Source of the DNA: Mesorhizobium sp. WSM4311
GTDB taxonomy: Bacteria > Pseudomonadota > Alphaproteobacteria > Rhizobiales > Rhizobiaceae
Direction of reading: 5' to 3'
NCBI RefSeq assembly: GCF_002295115.1
Contig: NZ_NSFV01000006.1
Span: 260,501-324,500 of the forward strand
DNA length: 64,000 bases
Positions 29,605-37,788 of this stretch are shown piece after piece. Under the pieces are notes generated by a model. The model had not been told where the DNA came from, made no database searches, and was given only the letters and a program-made list of their open reading frames with translations. A program made the translations under genes and the position numbers. Numbering within the stretch: the stretch's first letter is position 1; every line of letters begins with the position of its first letter.

Positions 29605-30543
29605 CTAGCCGTCCCTGGCCATGTGGTTAAGGACCATGATCAGCCCGTCGCGGTCGGATGTCAGGCCCTTGTAGTCGAGCTGGTCGAGATCGAGCGCCTC
29701 GAGCTGGGCGGCAAAGGACAGTGCCAGCGTCGCCCTGTCCGGGTGCCGCGCCAGCACGGCGAGCGGATCGAGATGGATGCGGATGGTGAACAGGATGTCG
29801 CGCGAGGACGGCAGCTTGCGCAGCGTCTGCCGTTCGACCCGGATGAAGGCGTGCGCCTTGACATCACCGTCGGGGAAGCGCGTCGGCCGGCTGGTGGCGC
29901 GGTCGATGCGCTCGACGTTGGACAGCGGATGGTAGAGCGCATTGTCGGCCTGGATCGACCAGTTGAAGCGCTCGACCGCCTGTCCCTGCAGGCCGTCGAA
30001 CATGCGGTTGATCAATTCGGCGGGACGCGTTCCCGGACCGAAACCCGGCACGGGCTGGTGAATCTGCTGCAGCGGCTTGCCGAATTTTTCGAGCAGCGAC
30101 CAGGACGAGGGAAAGCACAGCGAGCCGGCGGCGAGCCGCCAGCCGCTGTCGTCGCGCCGCATCAGGATCAGGTCTTCCTGGACCAGCAGCGAGGCCGCGA
30201 CCAGTGGCGCGTCGGCAAGACCCGGAGGCAAGGCAGGGTGGTTCACAGCGCCCACGATCTCGACGCCCGCATCGGTGCGGCGATGGGTGCGCGGAAATCG
30301 CTCCGGCAGATACGCGCCGAGCAAGCCGAGCACTTCCTGCTGGGCGTCCCTCGTGCCATCCTCCTCGACGAAAACCCGTTCGGGGATTTCGGCATAAAGC
30401 CGGCGCTTCTCGGCGAGATAGGGCAGAAGATAGCCGTCGACCTCGATCCAGCTTGCCGGATCGAGCGGCTTCAGCCCGATGTTGAACAGCTTCGAGGAGC
30501 CGTCATAAGGGGTGTGGGTGGGCAGGGCCTCGACCAAGCTCAT
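29605..30543 (-). CDS. Haem-dependent oxidative N-demethylase family (DUF3445)
   Basis: A 312-aa protein of the HODM/DUF3445 family (PF11927). The characterised Pseudomonas member oxidatively demethylates dimethylamine with a haem-binding PAS-like domain. Conserved stretches here are FNIGLKPLDPASWIEVD (about residues 17-33), EDLILMRR, LAAGSLCFPSSWSL (about 138-151), GKPLQQIHQPVPGF and RVERQTLRKLP. Substrate is not predictable. The ATG at 30543 overlaps the stop of the yciI-like gene (ATGA), so translation is coupled. It is the last gene of pabB-pabC-yciI-HODM. Formaldehyde from demethylation could be trapped by tetrahydrofolate, which the pab genes help supply; that link is inference. Confidence 0.85.
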   Translation of the reverse strand: MSLVEALPTHTPYDGSSKLFNIGLKPLDPASWIEVDGYLLPYLAEKRRLYAEIPERVFVEEDGTRDAQQEVLGLLGAYLPERFPRTHRRTDAGVEIVGAVNHPALPPGLADAPLVAASLLVQEDLILMRRDDSGWRLAAGSLCFPSSWSLLEKFGKPLQQIHQPVPGFGPGTRPAELINRMFDGLQGQAVERFNWSIQADNALYHPLSNVERIDRATSRPTRFPDGDVKAHAFIRVERQTLRKLPSSRDILFTIRIHLDPLAVLARHPDRATLALSFAAQLEALDLDQLDYKGLTSDRDGLIMVLNHMARDG

Positions 30544-30827
30544 GCTTCCTTGAAAGCGTCGAGACCGGCGGCGGTCATCCTGGCCAGGAATTCGGTGACC
30601 TCGTAGTCCGCGGCGCCGGCCTTGGCGAAAGGGTCGGCAGCCAGCCTGGCGTCGAGGATCTCGCGTGGGCATTGCGCGATGATGATGCCGCCGGTCCGCG
30701 GTTTCTTCGGCCCGGACGCGATGAAGATGCCCTCCGCGTAGCAGGCCTTCAGCCATTCGACATGCGCTGCCTGCAAGCGGTCGATCTCGGTCAGGGCCAC
30801 CTTGTAGTTCAGCGAAACGACGAACAT
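30540..30827 (-). CDS. YciI-family protein
   Basis: A 95-aa YCII-related protein (dimeric alpha-beta barrel of the ABM/DGPF type). It shows the usual features: MFVVSLNYK, HVEWLKACYAEG (about residues 22-33) and FIASGPKKPRTGGIII, then DPFAKAGAADYEVTEF. Function of these proteins is generally unknown; a few have a His-Asp pair suggesting catalysis. It starts 13 bp after pabC and overlaps the N-demethylase gene by 4 bp, placing it firmly inside the operon. Confidence 0.9.
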   Translation of the reverse strand: MFVVSLNYKVALTEIDRLQAAHVEWLKACYAEGIFIASGPKKPRTGGIIIAQCPREILDARLAADPFAKAGAADYEVTEFLARMTAAGLDAFKEA

Positions 30828-30840
30828 GGCGTTCTCCTAG

Positions 30841-31503
30841 TCATACCAACTTTGCGGGAACCAGGCCGCGCAGCGAATTGCCGACGAAGAGTGCCTTGGC
30901 CGACTTCAGATCATCGTAGCTGTAGATCGCTTCTCCCGCCCGGCCTTCATCCAGAAGCTCGGCGCGCAATACGCCAGGCAGCAGGCCGCAATCGAGCCGT
31001 GGCGTTGCCAGCACGCCGTCGCCGAAATCGGCGAAGACATTGGTGATGGTCCCTTCGCAGATTTCGCCGCGCTCATTGGCCAGCAGCAGCTCGTCGGCCT
31101 GGGTGACGAGATACTCGGAACGGGCATGGGTGTAGAGCTGGCGCCGGCTGGTCTTGTGGCGCAGCAGCGTGTTTTGCGAATCGAGCCGTGTCCGCGCCAG
31201 CCGCAATATCCAGACCTTGTCGGCGGCGAGCGGTTCGTAGGGCTGTGCCGAGGCCGTCGCGTCGCCGTTGCGCGCCAAGGCGAGCCGCGTGCGCATGGCG
31301 GTTCGGGCGCCGTCGACCGCCTTGCCCAGCACGGCGCCTATCTTCTGTGGATTGCAGGCAAAGCCAAGCTCCGCCGCCGAGCCATAGAGGCGCGCAAGAT
31401 GGCGATCGAAGCGCAGGAAGCCCGTCTCGGGCTGCCAGCGCATGGTCTCGATCAGCTCGAAATCGGCGGTGTCCCCGTCGCGAAGCGGGCTTTGAGCAGA
31501 CAC
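30841..31503 (-). CDS. pabC: Class IV aminotransferase, probable 4-amino-4-deoxychorismate lyase
   Basis: A 220-aa PLP enzyme of fold type IV. PabC eliminates pyruvate from aminodeoxychorismate to give p-aminobenzoate for folate. Motifs: ETMRWQPETGFLRFDRHLARL at the N-terminus, the PLP lysine in RHKTSRR, then LLLANERGEICEGTITNVF and LPGVLRAELL. Length is short for a branched-chain aminotransferase and fits ADC lyase. The start overlaps pabB by 52 bp, and pabB-pabC pairing supports the assignment. Confidence 0.87.
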   Translation of the reverse strand: MSAQSPLRDGDTADFELIETMRWQPETGFLRFDRHLARLYGSAAELGFACNPQKIGAVLGKAVDGARTAMRTRLALARNGDATASAQPYEPLAADKVWILRLARTRLDSQNTLLRHKTSRRQLYTHARSEYLVTQADELLLANERGEICEGTITNVFADFGDGVLATPRLDCGLLPGVLRAELLDEGRAGEAIYSYDDLKSAKALFVGNSLRGLVPAKLV

Positions 31504-32597
31504 TCCTGATACTCCTCCTCAGGCGTCGAATCGAAGACGATGCCGCCGCCGACATTGTAGACGGCCTCGCCGCTGGCAAAGAGCGAGATGGTGCGGATCG
31601 CCACGGAAAAGCGCATCGTGCCCCCGGGTGCGATCCAGCCGATGGCGCCGCAATAGACGTCGCGCGGCGTGCCCTCCAGGTCGTGCAGGATCTCCATGGC
31701 GCGGATCTTCGGTGCGCCGGTGATCGAGCCGCAGGGAAACAGTGCTGCAAACACCTGGCGGATGGTAAGGCCCGGCAGCAGCTTCGCCCTGACGTCGCTC
31801 ACCATCTGGTGGACGGTCGGGTAGCTCTCGATGCGGAACAGTTCCGGCACTTCCAGCGTGCCGACCTCGCTGATCAGCGAGATGTCGTTGCGCAGGAGAT
31901 CGACGATCATCCGGTTCTCGGCCTGGTTCTTCTCGTCATTGCGCAGGAAGGTTTTCTGCCGCTCGTCCTCGGTCTTGGTCGCGCCGCGCGGGGCCGTGCC
32001 TTTCATCGGATGCGTCTCGATCATCCCAGCCGCATTGATCTCGAAGAACAGTTCGGGCGAGCGCGACAGCACGATCGGATCGCCCAGCGCCACCAGTGCG
32101 CCGTACTTCACCGGCTGGCGTTCGGTCAGTGCATCGAAGGCGGCAAGCGGGTCGCCGGACCATTGCGCCTGCACCGGAAAGGTCAGGTTGCCCTGGTAGC
32201 AATCGCCCTGCCTGATGTGCTGGTGCAGCCGCGAGAAGCGTTTCTCATAATCCTCGAATGACCAGGCCGCCCGCGCATCGAAGATCGGGCCGTTCGGGGT
32301 TGCCGCATCGCGCGGCGGCACCGCTTCTTCGACCGGAACATCGAAAACACCGAGGCAGATCAGCGGCGCGCGACGTCCCCGCGGCAGCAAGGGAACGAGT
32401 TTCGGTTCGAGCAGATAACCGGCCTCGTAGGAGAAATAGCCGGCCAGCCATTTGCCGGCGTCGTGCGCGGCCTGTGCCGTTTCCAGCGCCGGCCCGAAAT
32501 CCCGGGCCTCATGCGCGACGATGATATCGGCCGGCCGGTCGAACACGAGCTGACGCGCGCTTTCGTCGTTGCGGAAAATGGCGGCGGGCAGGGACAT
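31452..32597 (-). CDS. pabB: Aminodeoxychorismate synthase component I
   Basis: A 381-aa chorismate-utilising enzyme that aminates chorismate at C4 with ammonia from a glutaminase partner. The chorismate-binding domain covers about residues 110-378. Signature stretches include GDCYQGNLTFP, SRSPELFFEI, THPMKGTAPRG, NRMIVDLLRND and GSITGAPKIRAMEI. The shorter form without a full N-terminal domain is common in alphaproteobacteria. It is the first gene of the operon with pabC. The glutaminase subunit (PabA/TrpG) is not in the window. Confidence 0.93.
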   Translation of the reverse strand: MSLPAAIFRNDESARQLVFDRPADIIVAHEARDFGPALETAQAAHDAGKWLAGYFSYEAGYLLEPKLVPLLPRGRRAPLICLGVFDVPVEEAVPPRDAATPNGPIFDARAAWSFEDYEKRFSRLHQHIRQGDCYQGNLTFPVQAQWSGDPLAAFDALTERQPVKYGALVALGDPIVLSRSPELFFEINAAGMIETHPMKGTAPRGATKTEDERQKTFLRNDEKNQAENRMIVDLLRNDISLISEVGTLEVPELFRIESYPTVHQMVSDVRAKLLPGLTIRQVFAALFPCGSITGAPKIRAMEILHDLEGTPRDVYCGAIGWIAPGGTMRFSVAIRTISLFASGEAVYNVGGGIVFDSTPEEEYQECLLKARFATGTPPISS

Positions 32598-32710
32598 GGG
32601 GACCGGGATCGATGAAGCCGTCGATCGCTCTATATGGGGGGCCGCTCGCGTGCAATCGAGGGAACGGCACCTTGCCCCTCAAAGCCGACCTCGTGGCGGC
32701 CTTGCCTGCC

Positions 32711-32745
32711 AAAAAAAGAAATCGGCGAGGCCTGTGACCCCGCCG
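32711..32745 (-). terminator. Terminator of the HhH membrane protein gene
   Basis: Minus-strand stem CGGCGGGG / CCTCGCCG (one mismatch) followed by ATTTC and seven T, 24 bp after the stop. Confidence 0.75.
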
Positions 32746-32768
32746 GCTTGATGATCTGACTCTGGCGC

Positions 32769-33521
32769 TCAGGTGTTGCTGGCGGTTCCGGCCGTCGGAA
32801 ACTGCTTGGCGAATTCCTTCTCGTCGCCGGCGGCGAGCAGCCTGGCTTGGTCGATCCAGCGTTCGCGGGCGATGCGGCCGTCGAAATTCATCACGTCCTC
32901 GATCCGCTTGATGTCGGCTGCGGTCCAGGCGGCGATCTGGGCGAAGGTGGTGACGCCCTGCGCCTTGAGCAGCTTCTCGTTGACCGGGCCGATACCGATC
33001 AGCCGGCGCAGATTGTCTGATTTGCCAGCCGCAGGCTTGGCTGCCGCCGGTGCGGCCTTCTTGGCGGCTGCCGGCTTGGGCGCGGCCGAACTCTTCGCCG
33101 AGGAAGCGGCGGAGGCCGCGGGTTTGGCGGCGGCGGGCTTCGGTGCAGCCGACTTGGTGGCGGTGGCTTTCGCCGGTGCAGCCTTGGCTGCTGGTTTGGC
33201 AGGCGCGGCCTTGGCCGCTGTCGGAGCGGATTTGGCGGCCGCCGGCGTTGACATCAGGGCGGCCGGCGGCTGACTGGCGGCCTTTGCTCCACCCGTCTGC
33301 GCGTCGCGCAACTGGCGCTCGAGGTCGGCGCGGGTCTTGCCGCATGCATTGAGTTCGCCGGTCAGGCGGTCGCTGTCGGCACGCAGCTTGTCGCGCTCGC
33401 CGCGGGTGCGGTCGAGGTCGCCGCGCAAACCGTCGAGCTCACCACGCAGGCGACCCCAGATGAACCAGCCAACCAAAACGCCTACAAGGAACGCCAGGAC
33501 CACGTAGAAAAAAGTGCCCAT
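32769..33521 (-). CDS. Membrane-anchored coiled-coil / helix-hairpin-helix protein
   Basis: A 250-aa protein with one N-terminal membrane helix (about residues 4-22, ending FIWGRL), a short coiled coil (about 24-72, LRGELDGLRGDLDRTRGERDKLRAD), a 90-residue Ala/Lys/Pro linker, and a C-terminal HhH-like domain (about 170-215, LIGIGPVNEKLLKAQGVTTFAQIAAW). That last domain is the one found fused to NuoE or ribosomal L21-like proteins in alphaproteobacteria and resembles DNA-binding HhH folds. Architecture suggests tethering of a nucleic-acid-binding tail to the inner membrane, but no function is known to me. Strong terminator downstream. Confidence 0.8.
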   Translation of the reverse strand: MGTFFYVVLAFLVGVLVGWFIWGRLRGELDGLRGDLDRTRGERDKLRADSDRLTGELNACGKTRADLERQLRDAQTGGAKAASQPPAALMSTPAAAKSAPTAAKAAPAKPAAKAAPAKATATKSAAPKPAAAKPAASAASSAKSSAAPKPAAAKKAAPAAAKPAAGKSDNLRRLIGIGPVNEKLLKAQGVTTFAQIAAWTAADIKRIEDVMNFDGRIARERWIDQARLLAAGDEKEFAKQFPTAGTASNT

Positions 33522-33882
33522 TGTCTCTCTCCAGTCAGATCCGTCTGCCGTGGGTCATGACCTTCGGCGATGGACTACTCGGTGAAGGTTCCGCGGGTTC
33601 GCAGAACAGCCGGCTTCGGTTCGAGCTGTCGGCGATCGGCTTCTCAAGCCCATGGCCAACGGCCGTTGTCGCGTTCGCCTGAGCGTCACGGCCGGCTGAG
33701 ATCTCCCCTCGCCGATCCGCGTAGGCTCCGGCTGAGCTTGCGGCGAAGGCTATCATAGAGCTTGTGGAAAGCTATGGGAAAAACTTCCGCCTAGAGTTCT
33801 TCAAGAACAAATATTTAGCGAAAGAACAGTGCCGTCCCAACATGCATTCCGGCTAAACTGTTCTTTGCAGGCGAGAGGCGTC
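33522..33882. other. Gap with GTTCTT/AAGAAC dyads downstream of pepF
   Basis: No gene is seen. It holds two inverted repeats sharing GTTCTT/AAGAAC: a 13-bp dyad at 33796-33808, and arms AAAGAACAGT (33821-33830) and ACTGTTCTTT (33857-33866) 26 nt apart. The second may end pepF transcription; the sharing of the half-site suggests a protein-binding site. The rest (33530-33780) is featureless GC-rich DNA. Confidence 0.5.
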
Positions 33883-35721
33883 TCAGCCGTCGAGCGTTTC
33901 CAGTTCATCGATCAGGCCGCTGATGACACCGAGCCCGATCTGCCAGAAGGCAGGGTCGGTGGCGTCGAGGCCGAAGGGCGCCAGAAGCTGCGAATGATGC
34001 TTGGTGCCGCCGGCGCGTAGCATCTCGAAATACTTGTCCTGAAAACCGCGCTCGGCATTCTGGTAGACGGCGTAGAGCGAGTTCACCAGGCAGTCGCCGA
34101 AGGCATAGGCATAGACGTAGAACGGCGAATGGATGAAGTGCGGGATGTAGGTCCAGAACACCTCGTAACCCTCGCGCAGCTTGATCGCCGGGCCGAGGCT
34201 TTCGGCCTGCACTTCCAGCCAGAACTGGCCGAGCCTGTCGGATGTCAGTTCGCCGTTGCGACGCTCGGCATGCACCTTGCGCTCGAATTCGTAGAAGGCG
34301 ATCTGGCGCACCACCGTGTTGATCATGTCCTCGACCTTCTGGGCGAGCATGGCCTTGCGCTCGCGCCGGTCGGTGGTCTGCTCGAGCAGCGAGCGGAAGG
34401 TCAGCATCTCGCCGAAGACCGATGCCGTCTCGGCCAGGGTCAGCGGCGTCGAGGCCATCAGCGCGCCCTGGCCAGCGGCCAGCACCTGGTGCACGCCGTG
34501 GCCGAGTTCATGCGCCAGCGTCATCACGTCGCGCGGCTTGCCCATGTAGTTGAGCAGCACATAGGGGTGGGCCGACGGCACGGTCGGATGGGCAAAGGCG
34601 CCTGGCGACTTGCCCGGGCGCACCGGCGCGTCGATCCAGTTGCGGTCGAAGAAGGTGCGCGCGATCTCGGCCATCTCGGGCGAGAAGCGCTGATAGGCGG
34701 ACAGCACGGTGTTGCGCGCTTCGTCCCAGCCGATCACCGATTGCGGGGTCTCCGGCAGCGGCGCGTTGCGGTCCCAATGGTTCATCACGTCCGTGCCGAG
34801 CCAGCGCGCCTTCATCGCGTAGTAGCGATGCGACAGGCGCGGATAGGCCTCGCGCACCGCGGTGGCGAGCGCGTCGACCACGCCGCGCTCGACGCGGTTG
34901 GCGAGATGGCGGGAATCGGCAATGTCCTCGAAGCCGCGCCAGCGGTCGGAAATTTCCTTGTCCTTGGCCAGCGTGTTGGTGATCAGGGTGAAGGTGCGCA
35001 AATTCTTGCGGAAAGTCGCGGCCAGCGCCTCGGAGGCCCGGCGACGCACTTCGCCATCGGCATCCTGCAGGCGATTGAGGGCCGGCTCCAGCGTCAGTTC
35101 CTCGCCGTCGACGTCGAAGCGAAGGTCGGTCATCGTCTCGTCGAACAGCCGGTTCCAGGCGCCGCGCCCGGTGATCGACTTCTCGTGGAAAAGCTGCTCG
35201 ACGCGGTCCTCGAGCTGGTAGGGCTTGTCCATTCTGAGGTCGAGCACCCAAGGCCGGTAGTGGCCGAAAGCGGGATCGCTGGTGAGCGCGCTTTCGATCG
35301 CGTCGTCGTCGATCAGGTTCAGTTCTAGCGCGAAGAACAGGAGATGCGCGCTGGCGTCCGTCATCTTCTCCTGGATGTCGCCATAGAGCTTTGCACGCTG
35401 CGGATCGGCGGTGTTGCCGGCATAGACCAGGCCGGCATAGGAGACGATGCGGCCGATCAGCTCCTCCAGCGCCTCGTAGGCGACCAGCGCCTCGCCCAGC
35501 TTGCCGGCGCCGCCGCGCCCGGCCTCGGCGGCGAGCGTGCCCTTCCAGCGGGTCTCGAAAGCGATTGCGTCGGCGGCGGCTTTTACGATGTCACGCTTCA
35601 GTTCCGGGGCTTCCATGCCGGCATAGAGGTCGGCAAGGTTCCATTCCGGCAGATCGCCAAGCTCGGCCGCACCCTGACCGGACGCCGGTGCCGCAAGCCG
35701 CCGACCAAACATCATGCGCAT
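33883..35721 (-). CDS. pepF: M3 family oligoendopeptidase F
   Basis: A 612-aa zinc metallopeptidase of family M3B, a cytoplasmic oligopeptidase degrading peptides of about 7-17 residues. The zinc motif HELGH lies near residue 406 (TLAHELGHGVHQVL) with the third ligand Glu in LAETASVFGEML about 25 residues later. The N-terminal PepF domain contains WNLADLYAGM. ATG 35721 (MRMMFGRR) is taken as start with AGAAGG upstream; a TTG two codons earlier is possible. It diverges from the sigma-54 regulator. Confidence 0.94.
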   Translation of the reverse strand: MRMMFGRRLAAPASGQGAAELGDLPEWNLADLYAGMEAPELKRDIVKAAADAIAFETRWKGTLAAEAGRGGAGKLGEALVAYEALEELIGRIVSYAGLVYAGNTADPQRAKLYGDIQEKMTDASAHLLFFALELNLIDDDAIESALTSDPAFGHYRPWVLDLRMDKPYQLEDRVEQLFHEKSITGRGAWNRLFDETMTDLRFDVDGEELTLEPALNRLQDADGEVRRRASEALAATFRKNLRTFTLITNTLAKDKEISDRWRGFEDIADSRHLANRVERGVVDALATAVREAYPRLSHRYYAMKARWLGTDVMNHWDRNAPLPETPQSVIGWDEARNTVLSAYQRFSPEMAEIARTFFDRNWIDAPVRPGKSPGAFAHPTVPSAHPYVLLNYMGKPRDVMTLAHELGHGVHQVLAAGQGALMASTPLTLAETASVFGEMLTFRSLLEQTTDRRERKAMLAQKVEDMINTVVRQIAFYEFERKVHAERRNGELTSDRLGQFWLEVQAESLGPAIKLREGYEVFWTYIPHFIHSPFYVYAYAFGDCLVNSLYAVYQNAERGFQDKYFEMLRAGGTKHHSQLLAPFGLDATDPAFWQIGLGVISGLIDELETLDG

Positions 35722-35880
35722 CGACAATACCTTCTGTGAATTATGAGGTCAGAATCAAGGGGATCAGGCAAGCCGGTCAAATCGTAAGGAATTCGTTCAC
35801 CGGGTTTTTTGAAACCTTATTTAGAACCCTGTGCCAAGATGATCCATGGGGATTTCGGGCGCGGGCAGTTCAAGACAGTC

Positions 35881-37416
35881 ATGACAGGTTCCATACTCAT
35901 AGTCGATGACGATCCCGTGCAGCGCCGGCTGCTCGAGGCGGCGGTGACGCGGTTCGGCCACACGGCAATCGTCGTCGACGGCGGCGAAGCCGGCCTCGCC
36001 GTGCTCGACGGGCTTGGCGACCGCGACATCGTGGTGGTGATCCTGGACCTGGTCATGCCCGGTCTCGACGGCATCGGCGTGCTGAAAGCGATGCGCGAAC
36101 GCGACATCTCCGTCCCGGTCATCGTGCAGACCGCCCAGGGCGGCATCGAAACCGTGGTGTCGGCGATGCGCCACGGCGCCTTCGATTTCGTCGTCAAGCC
36201 GGCGTCGCCCGACAGGCTTCAGGCCTCGATCGCCAATGCGCTCAAGGTCGAGGCGGTCGAGGGCGAGGTCAAGCGCACGTCGCGCAAGCGCGGCGGATTG
36301 CTGACGTTCAGGGACATGATCACCCACAGCCCGGCCATGGACAGGGTGATACGCCTCGGCCAGAAAGCGGCCGGATCCAACATCCCGATCCTGATCGAAG
36401 GCGAATCCGGCGTTGGCAAGGAACTGGTGGCGCGCGCCATTCAGGGCAGCGGCGACCGCCGCTCGAAACCCTTCGTCACCGTCAATTGCGGCGCCATTCC
36501 CGACAATCTGGTCGAATCGATCCTGTTCGGCCACGAGAAGGGCTCCTTCACCGGCGCCACCGACAAGCACACCGGCAAGTTCGTCGAAGCGCATTCGGGC
36601 ACGCTGTTCCTCGACGAGATCGGCGACCTGCCGCTCGATGTGCAGGTCAAGCTGTTGCGCGCCGTGCAGGAGGGCGAGGTCGATCCGGTCGGCGGGCGTT
36701 CGACCGTCAAGGTCGACATCAGGCTGATCTCGGCGACGCATCGCAACCTCCTGCAGCAGGTCAAGGACGGCAAGTTCCGCGAGGACCTGTTCTACCGGCT
36801 CAACGTCTACCCGATCTTCGTGCCGCCGCTGCGCGACCGCCGAGACGACATTCCGCATCTGGTCGCGCATTTCATGGAGAAGGTGGCGCCCGCCGACCCG
36901 CGCCATCGCCTGCAAGGCATTTCGCCGGCAGCGCTTGCCGTGCTGGAGGCCTATGACTGGCCCGGCAACATAAGGCAGCTCGAAAACGCCGTCTTCCGCG
37001 CCTCGGTGCTGTGTGAAGGCGACGTGCTCGATGTCGATGATTTTCCGCAGATCCGCGCGCAGGTGGAAGGCACCGTCAATCTCGAAACGGACGACGTGGC
37101 ACCTCGCCTGCCATCGCCTCCGGAGCTCCGCGATGAGGGGGGCCTGGTCGGCGATGCTGCTCCCGCCGCCGAGCCGGATCGGCCGGCCCTGCTTCAGCCC
37201 AGATTCGGCACGCTGCGGGCGCTCGACGAACGCGGCAATGTGCGCGCGCTGGCCGATGTCGAACTGGAGATGATCAAGCTCGCCATCGACCATTACAACG
37301 GCCAGATGAGTGAAGTCGCGCGCCGCCTCGGCATCGGACGCTCGACGCTCTACCGCAAACTCAAGGAATATGGCATCGACCCGGAGACGGGCCGTGTCGA
37401 CCGCCTCGCTTCCTAG
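35881..37416 (+). CDS. Sigma-54-dependent response regulator with GSFTGA loop
   Basis: A 511-aa NtrC-type activator from ATG 35881. The receiver domain (about residues 4-115) has acidic pocket Asp9-11, phospho-acceptor Asp56, a Thr in VQTAQG and a Lys in FVVKPAS. The AAA+ domain has Walker A GESGVGKE (174-181) and Walker B GTLFLDEIGD. The sigma-54 contact loop reads GSFTGA (221-226), Ser replacing the usual first Ala. A linker of about 80 residues follows, then a Fis-type HTH (about 460-500, MSEVARRLGIGRSTLYRKL). No histidine kinase lies beside it. Upstream in-frame starts at 35809 add unconserved residues. The target regulon is unknown. Confidence 0.9.
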   Translation: MTGSILIVDDDPVQRRLLEAAVTRFGHTAIVVDGGEAGLAVLDGLGDRDIVVVILDLVMPGLDGIGVLKAMRERDISVPVIVQTAQGGIETVVSAMRHGAFDFVVKPASPDRLQASIANALKVEAVEGEVKRTSRKRGGLLTFRDMITHSPAMDRVIRLGQKAAGSNIPILIEGESGVGKELVARAIQGSGDRRSKPFVTVNCGAIPDNLVESILFGHEKGSFTGATDKHTGKFVEAHSGTLFLDEIGDLPLDVQVKLLRAVQEGEVDPVGGRSTVKVDIRLISATHRNLLQQVKDGKFREDLFYRLNVYPIFVPPLRDRRDDIPHLVAHFMEKVAPADPRHRLQGISPAALAVLEAYDWPGNIRQLENAVFRASVLCEGDVLDVDDFPQIRAQVEGTVNLETDDVAPRLPSPPELRDEGGLVGDAAPAAEPDRPALLQPRFGTLRALDERGNVRALADVELEMIKLAIDHYNGQMSEVARRLGIGRSTLYRKLKEYGIDPETGRVDRLAS

Positions 37417-37425
37417 GTGCGTTGA

Positions 37426-37460
37426 TATTCAGGTGAGGCCGGCCTGACCTGAATCTCTCC
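37426..37460 (+). repeat. Dispersed repeat, copy 2, near-perfect palindrome
   Basis: The block GATATTCAGGTGAGGCC is followed directly by GGCCTGACCTGAATCTC, complementary at 15 of 17 positions. It begins 10 bp after the sigma-54 regulator stop. The left half equals copy 1 after kdsD (20749). A role as a shared terminator-like element is likely. Confidence 0.65.
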
Positions 37461-37788
37461 ACGCCTTGGGCGCGCTCGATCCCTTCCAAAACCAGGATCA
37501 CGTTCCCGATGCAAGGCCGGGACCAGCTTGCAATGGCAGGATTGCGCCTCTATCGGGGTTTCGGCTGGAATATGGCATGCCTGTGGACAGCTCTGTTCAC
37601 GCATTAACGCTAACGGTAACAGATCGTGTTCGGCCAAAGCCGGATTCCTGATCTAAACCAGCGGTTTACCAAGAAACCTTGTGAACGATTTTTGACGGGA
37701 TATCGCCATGGTGTTACCGCATTTCGGCTTCAATAAGCGATGATTAACCATTAGGATCGATATTCGGATGTGAAAACGACACATCCGT
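37461..37788. other. Gap upstream of the DUF882 gene
   Basis: About 330 bp without a convincing gene. The last 150 bp are AT-richer than the surroundings and hold several TTAAC-like half-sites (37605-37625 and 37742-37750) but no TTAA-N7-TTAAC box. The promoter for the DUF882 gene is probably here. Confidence 0.5.

Noticed and set aside
35821..37293. A 490-codon minus-strand frame over the sigma-54 regulator
   Set aside because: Shadow of the regulator gene; no motif and no ribosome site of its own.
37417..37788. CtrA box upstream of the DUF882 gene
   Set aside because: There are TTAAC half-sites but none with the TTAA-N7-TTAAC spacing.
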